From Lithobates sylvaticus (taxonomy: Eukaryota; Chordata; Amphibia; Anura; Ranidae), in contig CM053026.1 of NCBI GenBank assembly GCA_028564925.1, positions 642,793,967-642,857,966 of the forward strand: a stretch of 64,000 nt of DNA, read 5' to 3'. The position numbers and the translations under genes are program-made. Below are positions 10,689 through 21,544 of this stretch, one piece after another. Within the stretch, counting starts at the first letter, position 1; every line of letters starts with the position of its first letter. The notes below the pieces were generated by a model. That model was not told the DNA's origin, ran no database searches, and was given only the letters and a program-made list of their open reading frames with translations.

Positions 10689-11421
10689 TTAATGCAGCCT
10701 GTGTCCCCCCCATGTGCAGCCTGTGCCCCCCCATGTGCAGCCTGTGTCCCCCCCCCATATGCAGCCTGTGTCCCCCCCCATATGTGCAGCCTGTGTCCCC
10801 CCCATGTGCAGCCTGTGTCCCCCCCCCATGTGCAGCCTGTGTCCCCCCCCATGTGCAGCCTGTGTCCCCCCCATGTGCAGCCTGTGTCCCCCCCCCATGT
10901 GCAGCCTGTGTCCCCCCCCCATGTGCAGCCTGTGCCCCCCCATGTGCAGCCTGTGTCCCCCCCATGTGCAGCCTGTGTCCCCCCCATGTGCAGCCTGTGT
11001 CCCCCCCATGTGCAGCCTGTGTCCCCCCCATGTGCAGCCTGTGTCCCCCCCCCTTTTGCAGCCTGTGTCCCCCCCATGTGCAGCCAGTGTCCCCCCCATG
11101 TGCAGCCAGTGTCCCCCCCCATGTGCAGCCAGTGTCCCCCCCCATTTGCAGCCAGTGCCCCCCCATTTGCAGCCAGTGTCCCCCCCATGTGCAGCCAGTC
11201 CCCCCCCCATGTGCAGCCTGTGTCCCCCCCTCCATGTGCAGCCTGTGTCCCCCCCCCATGTGCAGCCTGTGCCCCCCCCATGTGCAGCCTGTGTCCCCCC
11301 CCATGTGCAGCCTGTGCCCCCCCCCCCCCATTTGCAGCCTGTGTCCCCCCCCCCATTTGCAGCCTGTGTCCCCCCCATGTGCAGCCTGTGTCCCCCCCCC
11401 ATGTGCAGCCTGTGTCCCCCA
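10689..11421. repeat. C-rich minisatellite, ~23-bp unit, over 30 copies
   Basis: The unit is close to TGTGCAGCCTGTGTCCCCCCCA with 4 to 10 C residues per unit and variants GCAGCCAGTG and CATTTGCAG. On the minus strand each unit provides a G run of 4 or more, so four neighbouring units satisfy a G-quadruplex pattern. Variant units (GCCAGTG) cluster around 11085-11205, showing local spread. Long open frames in several phases here are repeat translations (CSLCPPHVQPV-type) and not genes. Confidence 0.9.
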
Positions 11422-11429
11422 TGTGCTGC

Positions 11430-11744
11430 CTACCTGTGGAGGAGAAGAGAGGAGAGCTGCCACTGGGAGATCACAGCAGGGAACATTCAGACTTTCGTTT
11501 CATAAGCTGTGTGTTCCCCCGCGGCGCGCCGTCACATAAGCCCCTCCCCTTGTCCGGGGAACTTTGATACATGTCACCCGTCCTAGGATTGGACGGGTGA
11601 TCTGTCTATCAAAGTCCCGGAAAAGGGGAGGAGCTTATGTGACGGCGCACGGCGGGGAACACTCACAGCTTATGAAACGAAAGTCTGAATGTTCCCTGCT
11701 GTGATCTCCCAGTGGCGGCTCTCCTCTCTTCTCCTCGCCAGCCC
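11430..11744. repeat. Long hairpin (~150-bp arms)
   Basis: The arms share GGGAGATCACAGCAGGGAAC / GTTCCCTGCTGTGATCTCCC, TTCAGACTTTCGTTTCATAA / TTATGAAACGAAAGTCTGAA and the CpG-rich block around GCCGTCACATAAGC / GCTTATGTGACGGC. The axis lies near 11587, between GACAGATCACCCGTCC-type halves. A transcript through it would fold into a long double-stranded RNA. Confidence 0.8.
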
Positions 11745-11803
11745 TCAAAAATCACTCGCAAAATGCGAGTGTGCGAGTGTAATTTTTGAGGGCTGATTTA
11801 ACC

Positions 11804-12300
11804 CATTCAGTATCCTGGTCTGGACTTTAAAAATCCAGAATACCATCACTTTTGAAAAGAGGAACTATCCCCTTCCCTTTGAGGGGTCTTCACCTTTTCG
11901 ATATCCTGTACCTGAACTAAGGACAAATCACCCCTATGTATTGAATACATAGGGCCCCACACAAACTGGCTGCAGCTAATTGGTTAGTTTGTATTTGGCC
12001 ATAACACAGAGTGGTGTTGTGTGCAGAGGTGGCATTTAACTGCTTCTGCAAATATGCGTGTAAAAGTATTTTAATATGTTTTAGTTGTACTTTTGTTATT
12101 TCCAGACATGGCTCTGCATCTGTGTGGTTTAGTTCACTTTCGCTTACACCACCACAGTCAAACTGCAGCACATAATATCTTATACAAACATGTGTATGTA
12201 GCCAGGCGCTGGCTGTGTTACTGTCTTCATTCAGCCACTTTTTTCCAGTATGACTATTCAACAGAAGCCAGACGTTTGGCCGGCTTCTAGTGGACAGGCT
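11804..12300. other. No gene recognised
   Basis: Mostly unique-looking sequence. Open frames of 65-130 codons on either strand show no known domain or supporting signals. Confidence 0.5.
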
Positions 12301-12376
12301 GCTATACACACAGGTCGGATGTCGGACGGTTCCTGTTGAACCGGCCGATATTTGGCCTGTGTGTACCAGGCTTTAG
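12301..12376. mobile_element. Possible end of a Harbinger-like MITE
   Basis: CTATACACACAGGTCGGATG and ATTTGGCCTGTGTGTACCAG resemble the ACACACGGTCGG ends at 26678 and 63771, with internal GGCCGG palindromes. No complete pair of ends is resolved. Confidence 0.35.
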
Positions 12377-13641
12377 TGAGCGTGGTATCAATAGTGACTC
12401 ATTGTTGAACCTGCAACTTCAAAATCAGACTCCTTTGACCCCATGTTGCAAGTTTTTTATTGAATCTAGGTGATAATTGTAAGAAAAGGGTGCAACATAA
12501 GACAGATTTTCAAACCCTAAATAAAGTTCCTAACTAGGGTACATGAAAGACTAATAACTGTAAGCTGCTTTAGGAGGCACAGCTGTAGCATTGATGCACA
12601 TGATTTAATATAGATGAAAGATAAAATGTCACCATATGATATACAGTCACTTAATGCTGTTTTACGTTATGTGTCTGATTAATAAAAGTGTCTAAAATAA
12701 TTCACTGTTTGATGAATCAGCTCTACAGGTTCTATGGAGTGATGTCTTCAGAGACAATATCTTCAATTTAATGTTTATTTATGGCAGGAGCCTTGGTAAA
12801 TTTATCTGTATTCTGTTGCTCAATTAACATTGATAATTGTGTATGCTAGCAATGATTTATTTCAACTGCAATATCATAAGACCTAAGTAAAGTGTGTTGT
12901 ATCAACCATATTCATCTATTGCTGTCATGTAGATAAACTGAGCAGGATATATTATGGATCTGAAAGACCAGTAAGTATTATTCAAACTTAATATATACCA
13001 TGTGCAGTTGGAATGCTTAATTCAAAATAGATTTAAACACTAACTGACATTGAGTTTACCAAAGCACTGCAGTGCAAACACTTGCCATGTGTGTGTTTTT
13101 TTTCTCATAAATTACAGAGTTTTATTCATTTTTTTATTTTTTTACATTTCAGTGCTGATGATTCCTATACGCCTCTTTTAGCCTATTTCTGTTTAGATAT
13201 ACATGCCCCAGGACCAGTTGCACATCATTGCTTTGGTTCAATACATGAGAACGTTTAGTTTTGATTCTCCTGCTAAGCAATAGTAAAAGGCTTTTGCCCA
13301 GTGAAGTCCCTGTGTCTTCGCATCTAATAGTGTCCCACCAGATGGTCTCCTGGGATGTGTGCTTAGTGTCCACTGTGTTCACTTACTTTCATGATTAATG
13401 TTGGCTACAGCCTGTTTATTGGTTTGGGCTAGTAAATGGTGCCATGGAATGCAAGCATGATATTCACAGAACTCTGCAGGTGTTGGAAGACCGCTAAATG
13501 AAGCTAGATTCTGCTTAAGTCCTGTTGGCTATTTACTGGTAGGAGGTACAGAGCTGTAGAATGCAAACTTGTGCTACATGCCAGTCCATATAATACATCA
13601 GGGTGACCTATCTGTTTACCTTAAGGGACATCATTCCTATG
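12377..13641. other. No gene recognised; A/T-rich unique sequence
   Basis: No open frame above 77 codons and no repeat ends were recognised. It may be host intergenic or intronic DNA. Confidence 0.5.
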
Positions 13642-13649
13642 CATTAGAC

Positions 13650-13835
13650 GAGTGTTTGTCAACTCCAGTCCCCAAGGCACCCCTAACAGGTCATGTTTTC
13701 AGGCTCTCCATTATTTTGCACAGGTGATTTGATCAGTTTCACTGCCTTAGTAATTACCACAGCTGTTTCATCTGAGGGAAATCCTGAAAACATGACCTAT
13801 TGGGGGGCCTTGAGGACCGGAGTTGAGAAACACTG
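13650..13835. mobile_element. hAT MITE, 186 bp, with perfect 8-bp TSD
   Basis: Left end GAGTGTTTGTCAACTCCAGT and right end CCGGAGTTGAGAAACACTG are inverted repeats of the CAGTGTTTCTCAAC type. CATTAGAC flanks both ends exactly (13642-13649 and 13836-13843), the hAT signature. Inside, TCATGTTTTCAGG and CCTGAAAACATGA also form an inverted pair, so the element is largely palindromic. Confidence 0.85.
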
Positions 13836-13843
13836 CATTAGAC

Positions 13844-14588
13844 TAGGCACTCCAACAATATAACCAAATATAAGTAAAATATAAAATTGTTTTATTTATA
13901 CAAAAATTTAAAAAATGGAATAAAATCATAGACTTACATTATAACATGTTATATCATTATATCACTGATCAAAGATAAGAATGCCAACTCACTAAGAACA
14001 ATTTGAAATTCTGGATGTTTGCTTGATGCACCAGCGCAAATGAATTACAATGCATGGGACAATGCTCACAGCTCTAGGAACTCTGGGATGATAAATATAG
14101 TGTCATTTCTCTCTGCTGTCTCTTCCCTCTGCTATCTGCATGAGTCAATAATAGTACTCTATGCCAACTCCACAGTATTCTGAGTGATGGCCGACCCCTC
14201 TCTCCAGCACACAGCAGCTGATTCACAGCCTCGGCTATGCATGTTTCCCTATGGTTTTGTGTAGACGGGGGTGTGTTCATTCCCTCCACTTAGGTTTTAG
14301 GTTTTACTGAGCTCTGTGCTCTAGCTGTGCAGTATGAGTGACATCAGATCCCCACACCTTGCCTTCTACTGCTAATAAATATCCTTTTATTTACGTGCTG
14401 TAGAAGGATGTAGAGGAGAGAGCTGCAGATAAATAGGTACACTTATGTAAGAGAATGTATTTCATCTTTGTGTGTCACCTTATGCTAGTTACTTTGGTGG
14501 GTGTATGTAAGGGTTTACAACCACTATAAACACCTCCCATCTGACCACTGTAGACTCGGCCTACCAGGAGATGCTCTGTATTCTTTTT
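13844..14588. other. No gene recognised; T2-like MITE end near 14515
   Basis: Mostly unique sequence. GTAAGGGTTTACAACCACTATAA near 14508-14533 resembles the right end of the TTAA MITE at 55259-56099 with a decayed terminal TTAA. The matching left end is not seen. Confidence 0.4.
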
Positions 14589-15390
14589 TTTGCCATAGGC
14601 CAATTCTTAGACTATTACTTGCAACCTCTAGTACAAAATACTAGAGCATATTTGAGAGATGCAAAGCACTTTATACAACTGTTGGGAGATATACAAATAG
14701 AAAATTGACCTTGTATATTAGTTACGGCCGATGTTAATTCTTTATATACAGTTATTGGACACCAAGAGGCCTTAAGGGCTACTAAATGGGCATTTAAATA
14801 TTTAAGTGATATACCTAGAAAACAATGAGCATATCTTATGGAAAATTCTCATAATTGCTTCTGGTATGATAATACGTATTTTAAACAAATCAAGGTTATT
14901 GCAATGGGCGCAAGGTTTGCACCGAGTATGGCAAACATTTTTATAGCTGAGTGTGAAGAAAACAGTATTTACCAAGCCACTCCCAAAAAATTGAAAATGA
15001 TGATACATTGATGATGTAATTATAGTCTGGAATCACGAAGAAAACCCACTAGTTCAGTATTTGAAAAATTTAAATCAAAATGATAAGAATATCGCCTTCT
15101 CATGGAAATATGACACAAAACAGATACACTTTCTGGATTTGACAATATCAGTGGTTAATGGAGCATTCAAAACAAAACCATTCTTTAAAACAGTTGACTA
15201 TTAAGGGCTATATACCAATTAAAAGCTGTCATTATGCCCCACGCTACTCAATGACCCAAAAGGTAAATTTATGAGGCTAAAAAGGAATTTCACAGAAGAA
15301 ATTGATTTTAGAGAACAGGCAGATATGATAGGCTAGAGGTTTCTGCAAAAAGGATACTAAGAAATGTACATGAACCAGTTGCCATTACAG
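14589..15390 (+). pseudogene. Penelope-like reverse transcriptase relic
   Basis: Translation in pieces gives Penelope-type reverse transcriptase landmarks in order: VTADVNSLYT (motif A), VIAMGARFAPSMANIFIAEC (motif B), YIDDVIIVW (catalytic YIDD), IHFLDLTISV and GYIPIKSCHYAPRLLNDPKG. The order, spacing and the last block (compare SYIPLxSCH...IPKGQ in the family) favour Penelope-like elements over LINE or LTR reverse transcriptases. The N-terminal part and the GIY-YIG endonuclease are not seen. Several interruptions show it is inactive and old. Confidence 0.75.
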
Positions 15391-16288
15391 CTATGGGCAT
15401 ACCTGTACGTCCTTCCCCCCGCAATCGCACCCCCCCCCCCCCCCCCCATGCCGGCGGCAGTCGGATTTGTTTGAGGACCAATCAGTCCCCAGGGCCAGAC
15501 CAGTGATTTATGGTCTGGACCTGGTGATTGCTCCTAACGAATGGAAACCTTTCCCTGTCTGTGTATATATTTGCACATTGAATGATCATTTGGTGTGTTA
15601 ATACATGTGGTCTGGTAAGTTTGCACTGAGTGTATTGAAGCTGGAGTGTGGCACAGAGTCTGTCGGTTTGTCATCAGCACGGGTATTCCTCCCCTACTCA
15701 CCCTTCACATTGATGCAGTTTTAAAACCTACTACACTATGTGGCTGTTTTACGAACGGTTTGCGCCATGAGTTGCAGCGCAACGACCGTTTTCGTATTTA
15801 CAAAACATTTGCGCCTGTAACACAATTCCCCATTTACTATTGTATTCTCAGCGCACAGGAGGCGGCGATCGGTGCGCCACTATAGACATAATGCAGGCTT
15901 TATTCAACTCAAAATTTAAAGAAGCTGGAAGTGCTTATATTATGGGGGTGATGTGGGGTGATGTGAGGAAGTATAGTTATAACTGTCCAAGTAACAAATA
16001 TGCCCAAAATAGAATTAGAAAGAAACTTTTTCTGAACAAGCCTGCTGCGCCTGCAAGTACACTTACACCTGCGTGAGGTCAATTTATGCACTGCGCATGC
16101 GCAAGCTGCATTTGCGCACGTTCAACTGCTTTGGTTCACTGCGCCGGCAAAATCTTAGTAAATGTCAAGCAACGTAAATGCATTTGCATAGGTTGAATGG
16201 GCGCACCTCTCAAGTTGACTTTTTTTTACGCTGGTTCACTTTTATGTTTTATTTTTTAAGGATATTTGCACACAGGTCATGTTAGCAT
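15391..16288. other. No gene recognised; poly-C and GC-rich patch
   Basis: A C run lies at about 15431-15447. A GC-rich part (about 15740-16200) has TGCGCATGCGCA-type palindromes and could be a degraded MITE, but no ends were found. Frames of 78-79 codons show no domain. Confidence 0.4.
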
Positions 16289-16660
16289 TAGGGATGAGCC
16301 AAAACAGCATTAAGAGAAAAAACAAAATTAAGAAAAAAAAATGCGGGGGGGTCCCCCGAAATTCCATATCAGGCCCTTCAGGTCTGGTATGGATATTAAG
16401 GGGAACCCCGTGCAAAAAAAATTAAATGGCGTGGGGGTCCCCCTCAAAATCCATACCAGGCCCTTCAGGTCTGGTATGGATTTTAAGGGGAACCCCACAT
16501 CAAAATTAAAAGAAAAATGGCGTGGGAGTCCCCCTCAAAATCCATTCCATACCCTTATCCAAGCACACAACCTGGCAGGCCGCATGAAAAGAGGGGGGAC
16601 CAGGCCACATGCCCTCAGCATTGGGAGGGTGCTTTGGGGGTAGCCCCCCAAAAAAAGGCA
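16289..16660. mobile_element. hAT-type non-autonomous element, fragment
   Basis: It starts TAGGGATGAGCC as in the elements at 1498 and 18172, then passes quickly into three units of the CCATACCAG...CTGGTATGG hairpin motif (about 16364, 16457, 16540), each followed by a purine/poly-C block GGGGTCCCCC. The far end is missing. The 100-codon open frame here is translation of these units. Confidence 0.6.
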
Positions 16661-17795
16661 TTACCTATGCAAATCCACTATACATAAATAAATTAGTAAT
16701 CCATAGCACGTAAATTCTCTTTTTCCTTATTCAGTGCCAAAAAATTGCTCATGTGCATTAGTGTTAATCATCGCTATAAAGTATTCAATGCATAAATGTG
16801 TGTGCACTTTAAACAATTATTCTATCAACATGAGGAAACTATGCGCAGCTAACTCCACTTCACTCTGTGCTCTTTCACCATGCAGCACAACGTACTCACC
16901 AGGGGTTCTGACCCTTTCACAGTATGGGTATTAATTTATTCCCTTTAATATTAGTATTAAAGCTCCCTCAGAAAATCCCATATACATGTGGTAAGAATAA
17001 AAAAAAATACTTGTGATTGGCATGACTAGCGAAAAGGTACCAGTCCAGTATCACAGGCAGTAATCCTGGCACAGCAGGGTAGGCAGCAATGTGGAACAGC
17101 AAGGGTTGCATCCAGCACACAGGGCAGTTATCTAGGCATGGAAGGGTAGGCAGCAATGTGGCACAGAATGGGTCAGGTGACTCAACAGCAGACAGCAACC
17201 TCAGCCAAGAAGACCCAGGTAAGGTGACAGGGAGAGGAGGCCCAGAGGACAGAGGGCAGAGGTCCTTTGCAGACCGATTGTGGGTCCCCAGGTGGCTGTG
17301 TGTCCTGGCTACAGCTTCCAGACCACACAGGTAGCAGTTTTAGGAGGAGTGGAGACACAGCAAGGAGAAATAGTCCACAGAGTAGCTATGTTGAACTGCA
17401 AGGGGAAATAGTTCACAGGGCAGTAAGCATAGTCAATACAGAACTGCAATTTCTATCATTACCAGTGTCCAGAAAAAAACACACAGCCCATGCTGGCAGC
17501 AGTCCTAAACACCTTCTAGTCTCTATCAAGTAGAACCTTGAGGCATGAGTTCCCCCCGTGTCTATCTTTGGTGGAAATTCTGAATAATCTGACCCTCTTC
17601 TCTCAGCAAAGGGATATCTAGCAGTTTGCATTTAGCTTAGCCCTCTGTGCTGAGATGTTTAGCTCTATTCTGGTACAGGATACAATAACTTCTGTGATAC
17701 CTGCTGAAAGGAGACTCATCTCATACCCCCTGTGAGAACACAGGATCTCACTGACCAAATTATAAAGATAAGCTAACTTTCTGACCTATGTTACG
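16661..17795. other. No gene recognised
   Basis: A direct repeat around GGGTAGGCAGCAATGTGG (17078 and 17145) is the only obvious structure. Frames of 76-88 codons on both strands lack recognisable domains. Confidence 0.45.
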
Positions 17796-17839
17796 AAATG
17801 GTTGTAAAGGCAGAAAGTTTTTTACCCTAATGTATTCTA
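17796..17839. mobile_element. T2-like MITE, left end only
   Basis: AAATGGTTGTAAAGGCAGAA followed by GTTTTTTACCCTAATG matches the left end of the element at 51899. It is cut off by the Tc1 end that starts after TA at 17838-17839. Confidence 0.55.
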
Positions 17840-18171
17840 CAGTGCCTTGAAAAGGTATTCCTACCCTTTGAAATGTTCCACATTTTGCTATGTTAGAACC
17901 AAAAACGTGAATGTATTTTATTGGGATTTTATATGATAGACCAACACAAAGTGGCACATAATTGTGAAGTGGAAGGAAAATAATAAATGTTTTTTTTTAT
18001 TTTTTCGAAAAGGGTCAATATTTTGTAGAATCACCTTTCGCTGCAAGGCTTTTGGGGTATGTCTCTATCAGCTTTGCCCATCTAGAAAGTGAAATTTTTG
18101 CCAATTCTACTTTGCAAAATAGCTCAAGATCTGTCAGATTGGATAGAGAGCCTTGAAAAAGTATTCATAAC
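17840..18171. mobile_element. Tc1/mariner fragments
   Basis: CAGTGCCTTGAAAAGGTATT follows a TA dinucleotide and matches the left end of the Tc1 element at 32465, including GATAGACCAACACAAAGTGG. The sequence then diverges into an element-internal segment and ends with a second direct copy of the terminal motif (CCTTGAAAAAGTATTCATA near 18151-18169). No transposase frame survives. The hAT element begins at 18172. Confidence 0.65.
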
Positions 18172-19016
18172 TAGGGATGAGCCGAACACCCCCGGGTTCG
18201 GTTCGCACCAGAACCTTCGAACGGACCGAAAGTTCGCGCGAATTTTCGAACCCTATACGTTATAATGGACGCGAACGTTCAAAATCAAAAGTGCTAATTA
18301 CAACGGCCAATATGCATGTTAATGTCATAAAACAGGTTTGGGGACCCGGGTCCTGCCCCAGGGGACATATATCAATGCAAAAAGAACTTTTAAAAACTAA
18401 CGTTTTTTCGGGAGCAGTCATTTTAATGATGCATAAAGTGAAAAAAAAAAAGTGAAATTTTCCTTTAAATATGGTACCTGGGGGGTGTCTAAAGTATGCC
18501 TGTGAAGTGGCATGTGTTTCCCGTGTTTAGAACTGTCCTTGCACAAAATGACATTTGTAAAGGAAAAAAAGAAGCATTTAAAACCACTTGCGGCTTTAGG
18601 TTTGTTCTTAAGTAGAATCTGAACAGGTACATTATGAAGTGTAGCTCCATCCCAAAAAAATCTATTTTTAAGCTTTTTGGAGAACATAGGGAGGGGTTAT
18701 CACCCCTGTAACATTTGCTGTCTTTGCACATCTGTTCAGAACATGTCACCTCACTTTCCGTCCCAATGACAAATGTTTTTGGAAAAAGTGGGGTTTTAAT
18801 TGAAACAAGGATTGGTGATAAAGTATCAGTAGAGAGGAGATACCTTTTTCCAAATGAAATCTAACAGGATAGAATTTCCCTTCCTAGGGGTAGATTTCCT
18901 CTCACTTCCTGTTTTCTCTTTCCATTTGCAAGTAGGAGTCGTTTGTAAGTTGGATGTTTTGAAAGTAGGGGCCTGGCGTATATACTCTGCAGAAATTTGC
19001 CCTATTAGATGTTGGT

Positions 19017-19820
19017 GTAGCCACAAGACTGGTGGGCACAGGAATGGGCCCTGCTGTGAGTTAATAGATCAAGATTTGTAATTGCATGCACCTGTTGAAC
19101 AGGGCAGAAAAATTGGGGGTGGTGGTGGTGGTGGACGGTGTTGCCACAAGACTGTAAGCTCTCACAGTTACTCTTGGTGGGCGCAGGAATGGGCCCTGCT
19201 GTGAGTTATTAGATCAAGATTTGTAATTGCAAGCACCTGATGAACAGGGCAGAAAAATTGGGCCTTTGGCGGTGGTGGTGGACGGTGTTGCCACAAGACT
19301 GTAAGCTCTCACAGTTACTCTTGGTGGGCGCAGGAATGGGCCCTGCTGTGAGTTATTAGATCAAGATTTGTAATTGCAAGCACCTGATGAACAGGGCAGA
19401 AAAATTGGGCCTTTGGCGGTGGTGGTGGATGGTGTTGCCACAAGACTGTAGGCCCTCATAGTTACTCTTGGTGGGCGCAGGAATGGGCCCTGCTGTGAGT
19501 TATTAGATCAAGATTTGTAATTGCAAGCACCTGATGAACAGGGCAGAAAAATTGGGCCTTTGGCGGTGGTGGTGGACGGTGTTGCCACAAGACTGTAGGC
19601 CCTCATAGTTACTCTTGGTGGGCGCAGGAATAGGGCCCTGCTGTGAGTTATTAGATCAAGATTTGTAATTGCAAGCACCTGATGAACAGGGCAGAAAAAT
19701 TGGGCCTTTGGCGGTGGTGGTGGACGGTGTTGCCACAAGACTGTAAGCTCTCACAGTTACTCTTGGTGGGGCAGGAATGGGCCCTGCTGTGAGTTATTAG
19801 ATCAAGATTTGTAATTACCC
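19017..19820. repeat. 147-bp tandem array (about 5.5 units)
   Basis: The motif TTGCCACAAG starts units at 19141, 19288, 19435, 19582 and 19730 (spacing 147, 147, 147, 148). Each unit contains GGCGGTGGTGGTGGACGGTG and CAGGAATGGGCCCTGCTGTG. The sequence is related to the neighbouring 143-bp array (shared TTGTAATT, CAGGGC.GAAAAATTG, CTCACAG.TACT) but clearly diverged. It sits in the 3' non-coding part of the hAT element. Confidence 0.9.
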
Positions 19821-21150
19821 GCCCCTGTTAAACAGGGGCTGAAAAAATTGTGCCTTAGGCACTGGTGCTGGTGGCACAACACTGCAACCCCTCACAGATA
19901 CTGTACTTGGAGCACAGCAGTCACACGTGTTGCGAAGCATTTTTTTAAAAATTGTAATTACCCGCCCCTGTTAAACAGGGGCTGAAAAATTGTGCCTTAG
20001 GCACTGGTGCTGGTGCCACAACACTGCAACCCCTCACAGATACTGTACTTGGAGCACAGCAGTCACACGTGTTGCGAAGCATTTTTTTAAAAAATTGTAA
20101 GTACACGCCCCTGTTAAACAGGGGCTGAAAAATTGTGCCTTAGGCACTGGTGCTGGTGCCACAACACTGCAACCCCTCACAGATACTGTACTTGGAGCAC
20201 AGCAGTCACACGTGTTGCGAAGCATTTTTAAAAAAAATTGTAATTACCCGCCCCTGTTAAACAGGGGCTGAAAAATTGTGCCTTAGGCACTGGTGCTGGT
20301 GCCACAACACTGCAACCCCTCACAGATACTGTACTTGGAGCACAGCAGTCACACGTGTTGCGAAGCATTTTTTAAAAAAATTGTAATTACCCGCCCCTGT
20401 TAAACAGGGGCTGAAAAATTGTGCCTTAGGCACTGGTGCTGGTGCCACAACACTGCAACCCCTCACAGATACTGTACTTGGAGCACAGCAGTCACACGTG
20501 TTGCGAAGCATTTTTTTTAAAAATTGTAAGTACACGCCCCTGTTAAACAGGGGCTGAAAAATTGTGCCTTAGGCACTGGTGCTGGTGCCACAACACTGCA
20601 ACCCCTCACAGATACTGTACTTGGAGCACAGCAGTCACACGTGTTGCGAAGCATTTTTTTAAAAAATTGTAAGTACACGCCCCTGTTAAACAGGGGCTGA
20701 AAAATTGTGCCTTAGGCACTGGTGCTGGTGCCACAACACTGCAACCCCTCACAGATACTGTACTTGGAGCACAGCAGTCACACGTGTTGCGAAGCATTTT
20801 TTTAAAAAATTGTAAGTACACGCCCCTGTTAAACAGGGGCTGAAAAATTGTGCCTTAGGCACTGGTGCTGGTGCCACAACACTGCAACCCCTCACAGATA
20901 CTGTACTTGGAGCACAGCAGTCACACGTGTTGCGAAGCATTTTTTAAAAAAATTGTAAGTACACGCCCCTGTTAAACAGGGGCTGAAAAATTGTGCCTTA
21001 GGCACTGGTGCTGGTGCCACAACACTGCAACCCTCACAGATACTGTACTTGGAGCACAGCAGTCACACGTGTTGCGAAGCATTTTTTAATAAAAATTGTA
21101 TGTACACGCCCCTGTTAAACAGGGGCTGAAAAATTGTGCCTTAGGCACTG
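19821..21150. repeat. 143-bp tandem array (about 9.3 units)
   Basis: GCCCCTG begins units at 19821, 19964, 20107, 20250, 20393, 20536, 20679, 20822, 20965 and 21108, a spacing of exactly 143 each time. Each unit carries two small palindromes, GCCCCTGTTAAACAGGGGC and GTGCCTTAGGCAC, followed by CACAGATACTGTACTTGG. The near identity points to recent amplification or homogenisation. Minus-strand frames of 63-71 codons are artefacts of the array. Confidence 0.95.
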
Positions 21151-21256
21151 GTGTGGTGGCATGGATCATTGAGGAGGAAGAGGATAGTCAGTGAACATAA
21201 GAGGACAGTCACTCAGCATCAGCATAGGCAGTCTTGAAGGGATGTGACATTATAAA

Positions 21257-21544
21257 TTATTCGGTTATATCCGCCTCAGGTGCCTGGTAGCTGGTGGTGA
21301 TCCAAGACTGATTCATTTTGATGAAGGTCAGTCGATCAACCGAGGCGGTGGACAGGCGCACCCTATGATTGGTGACAAATCCTCCAGCAGCACTGAATGT
21401 GCGTTCGGAAAGAACGCTGGAGGCAGGACAGGCCAGTAGCTCAATTGCATACTGTGCAAGCTCTGGCCAGTGATCCATCCTCAGGACCCAGTAAGCCAGA
21501 GGATTTTTCGGTGGGAAAGGTGTCCAAGTCTGACCTTGCCCCAA
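21257..21544 (-). pseudogene. hAT transposase C-terminal dimerisation block
   Basis: The reading includes NPLAYW, WPELAQYAIELLACPASSVL, then SERTFSAAGGFVTNHRVRLS and LTFIKMN. This is the hATC dimerisation motif, in which PASS...ER.FS..G is the most conserved part. It is offset in frame from the preceding coding block, the shift lying near 21530. It ends at a natural stop, so this is the protein's true C terminus. Confidence 0.9.

Larger units (their letters stand above)
10370..11795. mobile_element. hAT-type non-autonomous element with 8-bp TSD
   Basis: The ends are inverted: CAGGGCTCAAAA at left and TTTTGAGGGCTG at right. The 8 bases ATTTAACC flank both ends exactly (10362-10369 and 11796-11803), the target duplication length of hAT transposons. 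Inside are the minisatellite (10689-11421), a long inverted repeat (11430-11744) and a terminal hairpin (about 11741-11794). There is no transposase sequence. A 200-bp stretch around 10392-10460 is partly repeated at 10550-10690 (GTTACTCGCCACCAGTTGCC). Confidence 0.85.

Noticed and set aside
10652-11567. Long open frames (up to 295 codons) on both strands
   Set aside because: They translate a C-rich minisatellite in every phase; no start context, domain or codon bias. Run-length variation of C would shift frames constantly.
19821-21150. CRISPR-like regular spacing
   Set aside because: The 143-bp units are tandem copies without unique spacers and lie in a vertebrate transposon.
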